This document shows positions 1 through 11,581 of a DNA stretch of 64,000 bases, one piece after another (the stretch's first letter is position 1; every line of letters starts with the position of its first letter). Origin of the DNA: Schizophyllum amplum (Eukaryota > Basidiomycota > Agaricomycetes > Agaricales > Schizophyllaceae); contig VDMD01000007.1 of the NCBI GenBank assembly GCA_007026445.1, positions 868,001 through 932,000 of the forward strand, in the 5' to 3' direction. The position numbers and the translations under genes are program-made. The notes beneath the pieces were generated by a model. It did not search any database, was not told the DNA's origin, and saw only the letters and a list, made by a program, of their open reading frames with translations.

Positions 1-838
1 TCCGAAGGATTTGCATATCACCACCATGTCCAAGTACAACCCCGAGTTCACGTTCCCCGTCGCCTTCCCGCCGCAGCGCATGACCGACGTGCTCGGCGAG
101 TGGCTCTCGAAGCAGGGCGTCAAGCAGGCGCACATTGCTGGTGCGTCCCACATTCCCCTCACACTCTCCCGCTCTTCCCGTGCTGACAACCATCCGCAGA
201 GACTGAGAAATACGCGCACGTCACGTTCTTCTTCAACGGCGGTGTCGAGAAGCAGTACGAGGGCGAGGAGCGGCACATGATCCCCTCCCCCAAGGTGCCC
301 ACGTACGACAAGCAGCCGGAGATGAGCGTGCAGGCCGTGGCGGACAAGGTAGCCGAGGTCGTCAAGTCGCAGAAGAACGAATTCGTGATGTGCAACTTCG
401 CGCCGCCGGACATGGTCGGGCACACGGGCGTGTACGACGCCGCGGTGCAGGCGATCGGGGCGACGGACGCGGCGGTGAAGACGGTGTACGACGCGTGCCA
501 GGAGGCGGGGTACGTGCTGCTGGTGACCGCGGACCACGGGAACGCGGAGCAGATGCTGAACCCGACGACGGGGGCGCCGCATACGGCGCATACGACGAAC
601 AAGGTGCCGTTTATCATGGCGGGGGAGAAGGCGGGGATTAAGGGTGTGGACGGGTTTGTGGAGGATAAGGAGGGCGAGGAGGGCGGGGCGTTGTGTGATG
701 TGGCGCCGACGGTGCTGGCGTTGTTGGGGTTGTCGCAGCCGGAGGGTGAGTTTTATGATCGATTGGGTAGGGTGTAAGAGGTTGCTGACGCATGTTGCAG
801 ATATGACGGGCCATTCGCTGCTCAAGACCGCGGCTTAG
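1..838 (+). CDS. 2,3-bisphosphoglycerate-independent phosphoglycerate mutase, C-terminal part
   Basis: Glycolytic enzyme interconverting 3- and 2-phosphoglycerate in the cytosol; alkaline-phosphatase-superfamily fold with two Mn ions. The window opens inside the gene. Three exons are visible: 1-140, 200-745 and 801-838, joined by GT-AG introns at 141-199 and 746-800. The spliced protein carries the family segments FFFNGGVEK, IPSPKVPTYD, the metal-binding VTADHGNAEQM (D-H-G-N) and the late GAPHTAHTTNKVPF, and ends GHSLLKTAA with a TAG at 836-838. The family is about 510 residues long, so roughly half is missing upstream. It converges with the dynamin-like gene downstream. Identity is seen directly in conserved motifs; the missing N-terminus is only a window effect. 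Confidence 0.95.
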
Positions 839-1195
839 CTGTAGACGCCTGCTCAAGACCTCGCTGTAGGCTTTGCCGCGTGGACGCTCGTGGGCGTATG
901 TTTGCGCCCTGACCTGCGTCGCACGACACGAAGAAGAAATATAGAACCCTTGTACAATCATACTAGAGTAGATACGGTTCGGACTAATGTGCTGGGTAGA
1001 AAAGAGAAACTGATGTACGAGTAGGGTTGCTGCATTCGACTCGTCGCGTGATAACTTTGCGCCACGATTGGACTTCACAGCCGCAGAACACAGACGAACA
1101 TCTATTGAATCGTAAAGCCAGCCTGGCAAGATACATTTACTAGTGTATATACAAAGTCACCGCCACAATAGACCCAAGAACCGCCGTCTCATCAC
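839..1195. other. Convergent 3' intergenic region
   Basis: Separates the 3' ends of the phosphoglycerate mutase gene (+) and the dynamin-like gene (-). No coding continuity or RNA gene is seen; presumably 3' UTRs. Confidence 0.5.
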
Positions 1196-4040
1196 TCAGG
1201 AGCGCCCAAGGTTGAGAAGTTCCTCGCTCGCACCCGACAGCCTCTCGAGCTTCTTCTCGAGCTCCTCTCGCTTGGAGGCCGCCTGGGAGCTCTCCTGAGC
1301 GTACTCACGGCACAGGTGGTCCCCACCGGAGCCGCTGATGTTGAGGCCGTTCATCAGCGCCACGTACACGTCGCGGTCGACCCCGCAGACGAGCTCGTCG
1401 TCTATGGCGAGCGGGATGTTGTCCGTGAAGCGCTTGTATGCCACTGAAAGGGAGAGCGCGTGTCAGAAACAGCGAGCAGGACGAGGAGAGACAGCAGCGT
1501 ACCTTGGAAGTAGGCACGCACATCGGCCATGATCTCGAGCGCAGGCTCCAGCTCATCGGCAGGCAGAAGCTTGGGGATGTCCTCGGGCTTGATCCCGGGC
1601 ATACCGAGCTCGACCAGGCCTGACAAGACCTTGCTGATAGCGTCCTCGGGAGCGCCAGCGAACACATCCGGTGGCCCGCCAGGGATGTACCGCCGGATGC
1701 GTTCAACGAGATCACCGTGCTCGCCGGCCTGGCGTGCGCCCTTGTAGTGCGCAAGGAACTTGTCGCGATAGTCGGCCAAGTAGTGCGTGTTCAGGGTGAA
1801 CGCCTGCCGCTCCAGCTGAACGAGCCAGTCGATCTTCTTTTTGGTGTTCTCGAAGCAGGCTTTGACGAGGTCCTGAACAAGGAGTCTAATGAAGAAGGTC
1901 AATCGTCGCCGCTATCGCATGTTAAGAAGTCGTCGCTTACCGGACACGCTGTTCGAGTAGTCCCTGTCCGAAGGGGCCGAAGTGCTCGTGCACAAGGGTG
2001 CGCATCCGCTGCGCCAGATCACGATATACGACGTCGCACAGCGCATACGCGGGAGTGCTCCAATGCTTGGTGAAGCGCGTCACATAGGCCTGCTTCACGA
2101 CCCAGGGGAAGTTGCCTGGCAACTCGCGCGTACGAGCTCTGGGCACGAGCCATTAGCATATCCTTTCTGGGCACATAAACGTCAGAACTCACTGCAGGGC
2201 CGCCTCGTATACTTCGTCGATGAAAATCTCGCTATCTTCGGGAGCGTCCTCGTCCATGGGGCCGTCCTCGTGCTCGAGGAACGCCGGCGCCGAGCACGTA
2301 CGCTTGTCCGCCAGACGGCGCTCGTATGGGCGGAACGCGGGGGCGCTGCCTCTGATGGCGCGGCGGAACGTGTCCTGCGAGGGGCGTAGCTTCTGATGGA
2401 GACCGTTCGCGTCGGGTATGCCGGACACCTGCACCGCGACCGCCTTCGTGAAGGCATGAACGAGGCGCATGATGTCGGCGCGAGGGTCGGACGAGGGCGG
2501 AGGTGGCAGCTGCGCAAGCGCGTCCGACACGCCACAGAGCGCCGCCTCGATCTCTTCGTGAATTTCGGGCAACCTAAGACGGACAACGTCAAAACGACTC
2601 TGCACAGGCTGAAACAGGTAGCGTACCTCTTGGCCACGAGATCCGACAGGATGTCGCTGAGGCGCTTGATGAGGTTCGAGGTGCGCAGGTACTTCTGGTA
2701 CATGGCCTCCATCTCGGACCAAGGTGGCGTGGAGGAGAAGAAGTTGTTCTCACTCTGGCGAGCTTCGGTCCAGGTGATACCCCGCTTGAGCTCATTGGAG
2801 CTAGGCTGCTTCACGCTGAACCACCCATGCTCGAGCGGCTCCTTTTCGTTCTTGATGAATGAGATCCAGTGGATCTCCTCGCCGTCAGGGATACGGTCGG
2901 GCTTCGTCAGGACCCCTTCGAATATATGAGCTCGGCAACATAATGATGGAGAGTAAGACTTACCGACAGTACGCTTGCCGTGGGGGTCGAACTCTTTGGC
3001 AAGGCGGTGCGCGCCCTGGTTCTCAAAATCCGCTACAGGAAGATGATCAGTCGCATAGAATAATATAGGGCAAAATCGACGTACTCTCGCAAGCGACGGT
3101 CAGCAAGATCACACAGCTGGGCTTCTTGATGTACGACTTCACTAGGTTTTCGACCAGCGCGATGTCGTTGGAGTTGCCGGAACGCCCAACGCTGGCAATC
3201 AGCCCTGCCAACAATGTTGTCAGCAGCTCCTCCGTTCAACAGCTATCACTATTTACTCACCCGGCAAGTCGCAGAAGCTCAAGTCGGCGACTTCAGGACC
3301 GCTGATACGTAGCTCGACGCAGTTGCTGGAGAAGGTAAGCTGGCCCTCGGGCTCCTCGACTTCGTCGGATTCGGTACTGAGGAAGTAATCGGGGCGCCGT
3401 CGAGGGTTGAGGATGGCACGTTGCGCGCGGCGAAGACGGTCCTCAACGTCGACCTTGTCGTATATGACGTCGCCGAAGGCGACTGTGCGCGCCTGGCCGA
3501 GCGCCTGTCCGTTCTCGTCGACGGTGAAGCGCAGTGCGACACTACATCTCCAGCGCCCGTCAGCGCGAGCGAGGCGGCACTCCGTCGGGCAACTGTAGAC
3601 GATGTCAGACCGACGAACAAGGCGATATTATGATCAACGCACCGCGTACAGGTGCCCGCCGCGCGAGGGAGCGTCACGCCAGAGATCGATTCAATGAGCG
3701 AAGATTTGCCTGCGCTCTGGGACCCAATGACCGCAATCTGCGGGAGGTCTACCAGACGCCAAAGATCAGCGAAGTTCCTTGGTATCGGCACAGTACTCAC
3801 CGATGTCCATCTGCACACTGTACACAATAAAGAGCGTGAATATGATGCGCGTGCGTTGAGAATGCAGACTACGTACCCCGTACTGTGCAATTTGTTAACG
3901 AGATCCAGCATAGCGCGGCGGCCTCGCCCTATCGTGGGGTCGGACAACCCGACACCGGCATGGTCGCCGTGGTCGGACCCAGCGCTGGAGGGCGAGGACC
4001 CGAAGCTGGACGTATCTGAGGTCCTGGGAGTCTCGGTCAT
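1196..4040 (-). CDS. Dynamin-like large GTPase (Mx/Vps1-like)
   Basis: Membrane-remodelling or antiviral-type large GTPase; the exact subfamily is not resolved. The start at 4040 (METxxx-like [12 protein letters not shown]) follows a Ser-rich leader. Exon joining at 3782 and 3839 gives [21 protein letters not shown], which holds the G1 loop [10 protein letters not shown]2 Thr lies in GTCTR, G3 is DLPG in SFCDLPG and G4 is TKPD in VGVLTKPD. After the GTPase domain come the middle/stalk segments ([32 protein letters not shown]) and a C-terminal GTPase effector domain ([16 protein letters not shown]..., [18 protein letters not shown]), ending in a Glu/Lys/Arg coil [13 protein letters not shown]. 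Multiple 50-70 nt introns are present. No proline-rich tail and no PH domain are seen, as in Mx/Vps1-like fungal proteins. The reading frame looks intact. Confidence 0.9.
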
Positions 4041-4779
4041 GTTCAGCAGGGAATGGGGAAAAAAAGCGGCTGCAGGAGGAGCAGCGACAGCTTGCGCCTT
4101 ATAAGCCCTGGTCATTGTCAACCCGCTCAGTGGTAGCCTCAAGGCATACAAGCGCCCAGCGGATCGTGGAGTCAGACGTAACGATACCTGTATTCTGGCT
4201 GATCCGCCGTGTAAGCGCCCATCCTTCGCCGCCATGCGTGCAACCCAGGGACACCACCGCCCAGTTGAGCCGCCTTCAGATATATACAAGAGCAATGTGC
4301 AAGTGCTATCTGATTTCTGCAACAATCATCAGACTAACAATGCAGATGCGAACAGGAAAACAAGTACTGCACAACTCACGCTGAGGGATCGTCGTCGTAC
4401 TGGTGCCAGGGCGAGATCCGCGACCTGGTCGCCATACATCGCTGTCCAACAACCCTAGAAGCATTGTGACTGAAGCTTCTGGTTGCATTGAAAGAGGGTC
4501 AAGATAACTTAGTGATTCTCCTTGCAACTTCGAAGCCTGTTTAAGCGCCCACCATGTTCACATTGTCGTCACGACGTGGCGAACTGGTCAGGCATCAGTC
4601 TTCAGTTCATAAATGGGGCAGGAGTTCTCTCACCGTGTAGGTCGCATACCCCGAGGAATGGTCTGGTTTGGTCGAGCGGAGAGATACAGACTGACGTGAA
4701 CAAAAGCAGGACGATGGACGGAGACGCGCATAGGGGGAACTTCACAAGAAATAATCAAGCAAGTAATGATACACAAACA
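4041..4779. other. Intergenic region, no gene seen
   Basis: Lies between the 5' end of the dynamin-like gene and the 3' end of the first DUF7918-type gene. Only short ORFs without coding character; likely the dynamin promoter and a 3' UTR. Confidence 0.4.
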
Positions 4780-5947
4780 TCAATCTTCCGTCAAGTCGAT
4801 GATCTCACCCGAGATCAGTATAGACACATCTTCAAGTCTGAGGCCTGGATTCTGTTCTTTCTTCACCGCGAACCTCGCCTTCCGAAGCGCCTCCTGCAGG
4901 TTGTGGGCATTGGTACGAGTTTGAGAAAGCAGAAGAAAATGTGATCACACCTCCGCTTGACGGACCGCGTCCTTTCTCCGCTCTGATGCTTCGATATCAA
5001 GCACTTCTGGCTTCACGCGGACGGCGCGATTGGATACCACGTCGTTACACGCCTTCCGCTTCTGGCCGCGACCTGACGAGGATGAAGGTTGCGGCGTGAC
5101 GCGCAATACAGGCATCGGGACAATTCCTTTTGCGCGCAGCATGTCTATCGTCGAGGTCAGTGTCTATACCGGGAGTCCAAAGGAGGGAGATGTTACCTAT
5201 GCTGCGGTAGCGGAAGGTGAATGTAGCCAACTGTCTGCCATACCATTCTATACGTGTAGTATTAGAAATGGGCGGCATGGTCTCAGCCTCCCCAAATCTA
5301 TCTGCGCAGTCAGCAGCATGTTTGAGGCGTAGACATAAGCGTACGTTACAGCGTGTGCAATGCCTTTCTTTGTCTTTTCGTGGACTTGTGCGAGTGTAGG
5401 AGTAGAATAATCCTTGGCATTGCCAGTGCGTTTATGTCGACCCTTGATAACACGCCATGTGCTTATGGAAACTGAGATCTCTCCAAGAGATTGTTGGTCC
5501 TTTTCGAGATATGTGTCGTCGTCTGCAATAGTGTGAGAACACGGAAGCTGTTAAACATACTACTTGCCCGTCAGCTGTATAGCGCCAAACTTTAGCTTAC
5601 GACATTCTGTAGGACCCGTTCGGATGTGGGATTGTGAGGACAGTGTGTGCTTTCTAGAGGCCTTCAATAGGTCTCCACCGAATGTATTGCCGTCGATTAT
5701 GAGACTGGAGCCCGTACATCTCCTGCCCGGGTGATGAGAGTCTTGGTAAACAATGATGAATTCCTGTAGTAAGATCGGAGTTAGTCAGTGCAGCCCCCAT
5801 GCTTTGGAATTTAATGTCTACACCTACTTGGTTAATCATGGTTGGGATCCATGCTGAACACTGGTTTTGACCGCATTCGGCGACGCCATATTCATCAAGG
5901 CGCTGATTGTCCGCCTCGATCCAACATTCTATATCGCCTATCTTCAT
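4780..5947 (-). CDS. DUF7918-type protein, copy A
   Basis: Member of the family repeated ten times in this window; molecular function unknown. Six exons. Exon 1 starts MKIGDIECWIEADNQ and ends at ...INQ. Exon 2 ends with the family block FGAIQLTG. Exon 3 is DDDTYLEKDQQ to VHEKTKKGIAHAV, exon 4 ends LATFTFRYRSI, exon 5 opens DMLRAKGIVP and exon 6 ends SGEIIDLTED. Exon 5 carries a basic patch (GRGQKRKA) and the sumoylation-type site VKPE; the last exon ends in a SIM-like IIDLTED. Intron 2 uses a GC donor (exon end 5568, G|GCAAGT). The second Psi-K-x-E site found in most paralogues is LRLE here, so its lysine is lost. The frame is intact through all junctions. The family name is from memory of fungal DUFs. 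Confidence 0.82.
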
Positions 5948-6575
5948 GAGAGAAGAGAGACAGAGATATTCAGTACGCTTGAGCGGAGGTCCTTCGAGCA
6001 CCCGACGCGTTGTGGGTCCAACGTGCGCGAATCTGATGGGAGAAGGCAAGCCGCAAGAGGGTCTGATGATCGATGATCGATCGCGTATTGTCACGTATCA
6101 CGCATTAATGCTTGTCACGCACGCCTCGCAAACCATCCTCTAGTAAACTACGCGCATGCACTAGCGTCAAAGGTGCAGCACTGCCGCCCAAAAGACCACA
6201 ATCAACCCGCCAGCTTTATGCATCGCTTATTTAGGAATATGTAAGCTCACATGACAGTATGCGTGCAGTATTATGCGCCGGGAACTTTTGAATACTAGAT
6301 ACTAATTCTGCAGCAAGAGCGACGCGAAAACTGGCACGCGTTCCCTTTTCTCATTCGCCTTCTGACAAAACATCAGAAATCTGCCCATGAATAGCCTACA
6401 TTTACCCAAGAAACTAGAGCGCTAAGATACAAGAGATTAATCGACCGTTATAATTATAAGTAAATGGATACGAGAGGCGACAGTCGCGTCCGTCGAGCCG
6501 TGGCGGAAGTCGCGTCGATAAAGTTGACGTGGACGTCGTAGCAGTCGTATTGGGGCTGAGGTCGAAAGAATTGCG
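5948..6575. other. Intergenic region between DUF7918 copies A and B
   Basis: Holds the promoter of copy A and the 3' flank of copy B. GTCACG/TCACGC words occur at about 6090-6122. No ORF with coding character. Confidence 0.4.
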
Positions 6576-7883
6576 TCAGTCAAGTTCGCTGAGATCTATG
6601 ACCTCGCCGCTGATGATCCCGGTGATCTCCTCGATTTTGACCTTCTTATTGCGCCTGCGCTGCTCGACATTTTGCTTTGCGCGGCGGTATTCTTCCTGTC
6701 AAGGTAGTCAGTGCCTGTACAAAGAGGGCGGGGTACAAGGCCTATATTGTGAGGAGGTAAGTAATGGAAGAGTAGGCTGTGAGGGCATATGGGTATTGTG
6801 AAATGCGAGGCAGCATTGGGCATGAAGGGAAGGATTGTTCAGATGAGTAGGCTGTCGTACCTCTTTGAGGCGAAGCTGCTCCTCCGCTTCCTCGAGTTCA
6901 ACGAGATCAATGTCGGGTTTGACGTCCTGCGGTTCTGGTGTAACAAGAGTCGATTCGCGCCGTTTGCGTTTGCGAGATGCGCTCGCGGTGGGGGATGCAG
7001 ACGACGATGAGGCTTTCGAAGGACCAGGCCGCGCGGCAGGAACTGGTGAGGCCGACAGAGGGGCAGGAGCAATGCCATTGGCGCGGAGCATATCTTGCGT
7101 GAGGGTCAGGATCAAGATCAGGCAAGAATGGATGGAGGTGACCTAGAGTCCGGTATCGGAAGATGAAGGTGCCCAATTTCTCAAGGTTATCCACTGAGAA
7201 CTTCTTTCTTGAACGTGAATGCATCTTCTCCGCTGCACCAAGTCTACCAGTAGGATTAGTTAAAAAGGACTGCATAGTGTCACGAAGGCGCACTTGACGG
7301 CCAGCTGAAGGCCCTTCTTTGTCTTCTCGTGCACTCTCGAAGGCTCGGCGATCTTCAAAACCCCAAAAGGCATCGCAGCCTTAACGCGGACGTGCCACAT
7401 GACCAGTTGAATCTGACCAAGGTCTTTGGTGTCCTGCTTTAGGTGTCTATCATCGTCTGAATCGCGTCATTTCACTGGCTCGTATATTCATTACAGGACT
7501 TGACTGACCTGTGAGCTCAAGCGTAGCGAATTGCAGCGCCCTTCCTTCATCTTTGCTTGTGAGAACATGCGTCTTATGAATCTCTTGGATACCTGCGAAG
7601 CGCGGAACTTCGAGGAGAGTACCACCACAGTCTATGCCATCCGTTTGTAGCATGCCGTTGGTGGCACGAGATTGATCGGGATCGCGCCAGTTGATACTGA
7701 AGAACTAAATGTGTGTTGGGATCAGAAGCGGTACAAGTTGCAGTAGGTAGTTCAGCGTACCTGACCAGGCTCCGACGCGATCCACGCTGAGTGTTCTGCC
7801 TTCTCCTCGTCCACCTCGACGCTGTGCTCCTCAAGACGATTCCCGTCGACTGATATCCAGCATTCTATGCCTCTCAGTTTCAT
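6576..7883 (-). CDS. DUF7918-type protein, copy B
   Basis: Same six-exon plan as its neighbours. Exon 1 begins MKLRGIECWISVDGNRLEE. Exon 2 carries the INWRDPD / DGIDCGG / FATLELTG blocks, exon 3 DDDRHLKQD to VHEKTKKGLQLAV, exon 4 LGTFIFRYRTL. Exon 5 starts DMLRANGIAPAP and runs into a Ser/Ala/Pro-rich linker with the basic cluster SRKRKRRES and VKPD. The last exon has an Arg/Lys coil with VKIEEI and ends GEVIDLSELD. The frame is open across all five introns. Same strand as copy A, 628 bp away; the 5' side faces the galactokinase gene. Predicted nuclear from the basic patch, which is inference. Confidence 0.83.
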
Positions 7884-8742
7884 GGTATTCGAACGGTAAT
7901 CTGGGTGGCTGAAATGTGGCGCCTATACGAGAGAGAAAGCGTTAGTATGTGTGGCTGATGTTGTCAGGACAAAGGCAGGAGAGCGATCGGCAGTCTGGGA
8001 AAGACGCATGCCTGGATTCCCACGCCACATGGATGTCGTGCTCAGCATCTCACGTGCTCGCGACAAGTCACTTCTTGAACTTGAAGTTGAAGTGAACTCT
8101 CAATAGACTCCCAGCATCGAGTCAACCTTCTACAGCCTGCGGTTCACACACGGCAAAGACCCTACCTATAATGTTGGACGACGGCCTGCTATGTTACCTG
8201 GAAACATCTGCTGTTGCTTCTGCATGAGCAGAAAGACTGCTCAGAATCAAAGTTCGAATTGGATCCGGCGGTCTGACCTAGACAGTCGGCCTTAGCAGCA
8301 TTGCATTGGCTTCCAATGGTCTATAGCTCACCCGACTCGGTTGACCCAGGCCGACGCCGTGCGGCTGAGTGTGCGTCTTCGGCCAGGCGCGCCCCGCGGG
8401 CGGTCCGTGGCCGGGGAACTTGTCTGGAACTTGTCCCCATACTTAACTTCAAGCGATATAATACTACTTTCGGCATCACATATCGGTGAGCTGTCCTCCT
8501 GTATGCATGCATTCATCTCATGCCCATTCCTAGCTGTTCCAGTAAGATTAGAAAGAGCCTTGCGATGCCCCACGGGTCACCCGGTGTCCGGAGTGCGTCA
8601 TATGGTTCAATGCGGGGCATTTGGATCCGTGCCTATAACCGCCGTTCGAATCTCTGCCTCGACGATCGACCCAGAACTCACCCCGACCCACATATAAGCA
8701 TCCTAGACCCGACATCCATTCCCCTTGACATAAACTTTCACA
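7884..8742. promoter_or_regulatory. Divergent promoter region, copy B / galactokinase
   Basis: 859 bp between two divergent start codons. A TATA-like TATAAG lies at 8693-8698, 45-50 bp before the galactokinase ATG, a plausible core promoter. No gene is seen; galactose-type upstream sites could not be assigned. Confidence 0.4.
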
Positions 8743-10857
8743 ATGGCTGCCCTCGCACCAATCCCGATCTACACCAATCTCACCGACCTGTACGACAGCC
8801 TGGGCACCGCCGCGAGCCACGCCGAGCGGTGGAACAACCTCATCGAGGAGTTTGAGAAGCGCTATGGCGGGAAGCCCAAGTACATCGCGCGCGCCCCGGG
8901 GAGAGTCAAGTGAGTGATCAGCACGATCGGCAGCGATCGCACGGCTGACGCCCGAATTTCAGCCTGATAGGTGCGCAAGAAAGGTTCTTGTATCACACGA
9001 GGGGGGCTCTGACGCACGGCACGGTCAGGCGAGCACATCGACTATGCACTGTTCGGCGTGCAGCCGATGGCAGTCGAGGCGGACATCCTTATCGCGTGCG
9101 CGCCGAGCAAGGCCACTTCGGAGCCGACGCAGCCAGGACACGTCGTCGCGCAGAACCTGGCGAAGAAGTATGGTCCGCAGGTTTTCACGCCCTTGTCGTC
9201 GCCATCGAAGGAGGCTGCGGAAGATCCCGTACGCGTCTGGCAGTTGGACATTGATAAGAAGGAGCTGCGATGGGAGAGCTACGTGAAAGCAGGGTACTAT
9301 GTGCGTAGTCCTCTCACGTGCAGGTCATGCCAGACTAACATGTCACCGGTAGGGCGTACTCAACGAGTACTTTGCATCCTCCTCCACTACCCCTCCCATC
9401 CCCGTTGACCTCCTCGTCACCGGCTCTGTGCCCGCAGGGTGCGTCGGTTCGCATCTCCGTCGACCTTCGATCTGACTCTGGCGTATAGGTCCGGGCTTTC
9501 CTCCAGCGCTGCAATGGTAGTGTAAGCAACTACTTATGGTTCATGCCCTCCGCCGCTGAACCGCGCATAGAGCCAGCACTCTGGCATTCCTTTCGATCAA
9601 TGGCAAGGTAAATGTCCTTTTCCACCCGCTTGCGGCTCCGCACTCATATTCATGCCCAGCTCGATGAACCTGAAACCCTTCGCTTAAGCAAGGGCGCTTT
9701 AGTCGGCATGGCCATGCAGAACGAACAGCGCGTCGGTGCGTGAAAGAAACTCTTCACTACACGCTCTCCCTCTCATCTCCCCGCAGGTGTCAATAGCGGC
9801 GGCATGGACCAAGCCGCCTCCGTCATCTCCACCCCCTCTGCCGCCCTCTACATTACCTTCTACCCCAAGCTCGCCGCCGAGCCCACCCCCCTCCCCGCTG
9901 GTGCCGTCTTCGTCATTGCCAACAGCCTCGTCGTGTCCGACAAGGCCGTCACCGCAAAGTTCAACTACAACCTCCGCGTCGTCGAGACGCTTGCCGCCGC
10001 GCGCGTCCTCGCGCGTGTGCTCGGGCTGAACGTCGGGCCGAAGGAAAAGATCACGCTGAGGGAGGTTGTGGGGAGGTTGGTACAGGAAGATAAAGAAAAG
10101 CCGATGACGGATGAGGAGATGCGGGATGTGCTGGTGCGGATGGCGAAGGAAGTGGAGGTACTGAGGCCGAAGAACGCGCCGGAGGGCGAGTTGGGCGTTA
10201 CGCTCGAGGAGATGATCGAGATGACGGGGCTGTCGAAAGAGGAGTTCAACGACGTATACTTGAGTTGGGTGGAAGGTGCGCTTCTGGTCCTTCTTTGCCC
10301 GCTACAGCTGATTGAATCTGCGCAGTGGAAGCGACCCGGTTCCAGCTCTACAAGCGCGCGAAGCACGTGTTCTCCGAGGCCTTGCGCGTGCTGCAGTTCC
10401 GAGACACCTGCCTGCAGAGCCCGGCGGACGTCTTCGGCGCGCTCGGCGCGCTGATGAACGAGTCGCAGAAGAGCTGCGCGGAAGACTATGGGTGCTCGTG
10501 CCCGGAGCTCGACACGCTCACCAGCATTGCGCGCGGCGCGGGCGCGTGGGGCAGTCGGTTGACCGGTGCGTTGCGGAAGTTTGCGATGACGGTGGAGGGA
10601 TAGAAGGCTGACGGCGTCATGCAGGCGCGGGCTGGGGAGGCTGTTCTGTCTCGCTGGTGTCTGAGGACAAGGTGGAGAGCTTTATCAAGGAGGTGACGGC
10701 GCAGTACGAGCCGTACAAGACGCTGTCGGAAGAGCAGCTCAAGGATGCGATCTTCGCAACGAAGCCGAGTAGCGGAGCGTGCGGTAAGCCATCATCTATC
10801 TCTTGTGTGGCATGCAGGATGGCTGACTCGTGATGTAGTATTCAAGTTCGAGGAGTA
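8743..10857 (+). CDS. GAL1: Galactokinase
   Basis: Phosphorylates alpha-D-galactose to galactose 1-phosphate, the first committed Leloir-pathway step; GHMP-kinase fold, cytosolic. Motif 1 is assembled across introns as ARAPGRVNLIGEHIDY. Motif 2 is GSGLSSSAAMVV (phosphate-binding loop). The catalytic region is NSGGMDQAAS. Motif 3 is GAGWGGC near the C-terminus; the protein ends CVFKFEE. The gene has many short introns, including an 8-nt microexon at 8963-8970 (introns 8911-8962 and 8971-9028) that supplies the codons between RV and GEH. The last intron (10567 to about 10622) splits the GAGWGG motif. Length is about 520 residues, normal for fungal galactokinases. Confidence 0.95.
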
Positions 10858-11581
10858 AGAAGCAAGAAATCGATTGTAAGATGTACGTGCTACTAGCGTC
10901 TGTATTATTATTTCTGGAAGTATGTAATGTTATCTAGCTCATGTGTTTCTAGCAATGGACTTGAGGGAAGAAATCCACCTTGGAAAACTGTCAATCGCAA
11001 GTCGAGCCGGGTGACAGTGCAAAAAGTGGCACGTAACCGTGTGCCACCGGTAACACCGATATCTATATCCCGCTCGGCGCTCGGTTCACATCTGATAAGT
11101 AAGTGCTTCCCTTTCCTCTCCCTCGCGAACAAGGCCTGGGACCAGACCCTGTACCGACTACTATAGCGTATTTGATTCAACAAAGAACGGCCGTGTAGGG
11201 TTTGCGGCGGCGGCGACCGTGTTAGTACAATGTCAAGCATAAAAATATGGGACGACCGATGTGGTCCAAGGTCCAACGCTATGTCTCTGGGTGTGACTTG
11301 CGGAAATCTTTGTGTCATGTGCCCGTTTTGCCACCGCCAGTATGGCTTCCTGTAGGCGCCGAGGTCGTGAATTATCAGGTCCTGAACAACATCGCGTCGC
11401 TCGTCTCGTGACCGCGTGTCGCGACGGCCGACGCCTGTTCCGATTCGGTTCCGCCAAGGTTTCCACATCAACCCTTTGGCTTCTCCCCCTCATCTCAACG
11501 CGTCTCCTTGCACTTTTATTTGTTCGTTGTCTGCTTTCATAAAACTCCGTTCTGATTCTGCTCATCAGATCGCTCACCATA
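10858..11581. other. Intergenic region galactokinase / tetraspanin
   Basis: 3' flank of galactokinase and 5' flank of the tetraspanin gene. A pyrimidine-rich stretch sits just before the tetraspanin start. No gene recognised. Confidence 0.4.
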
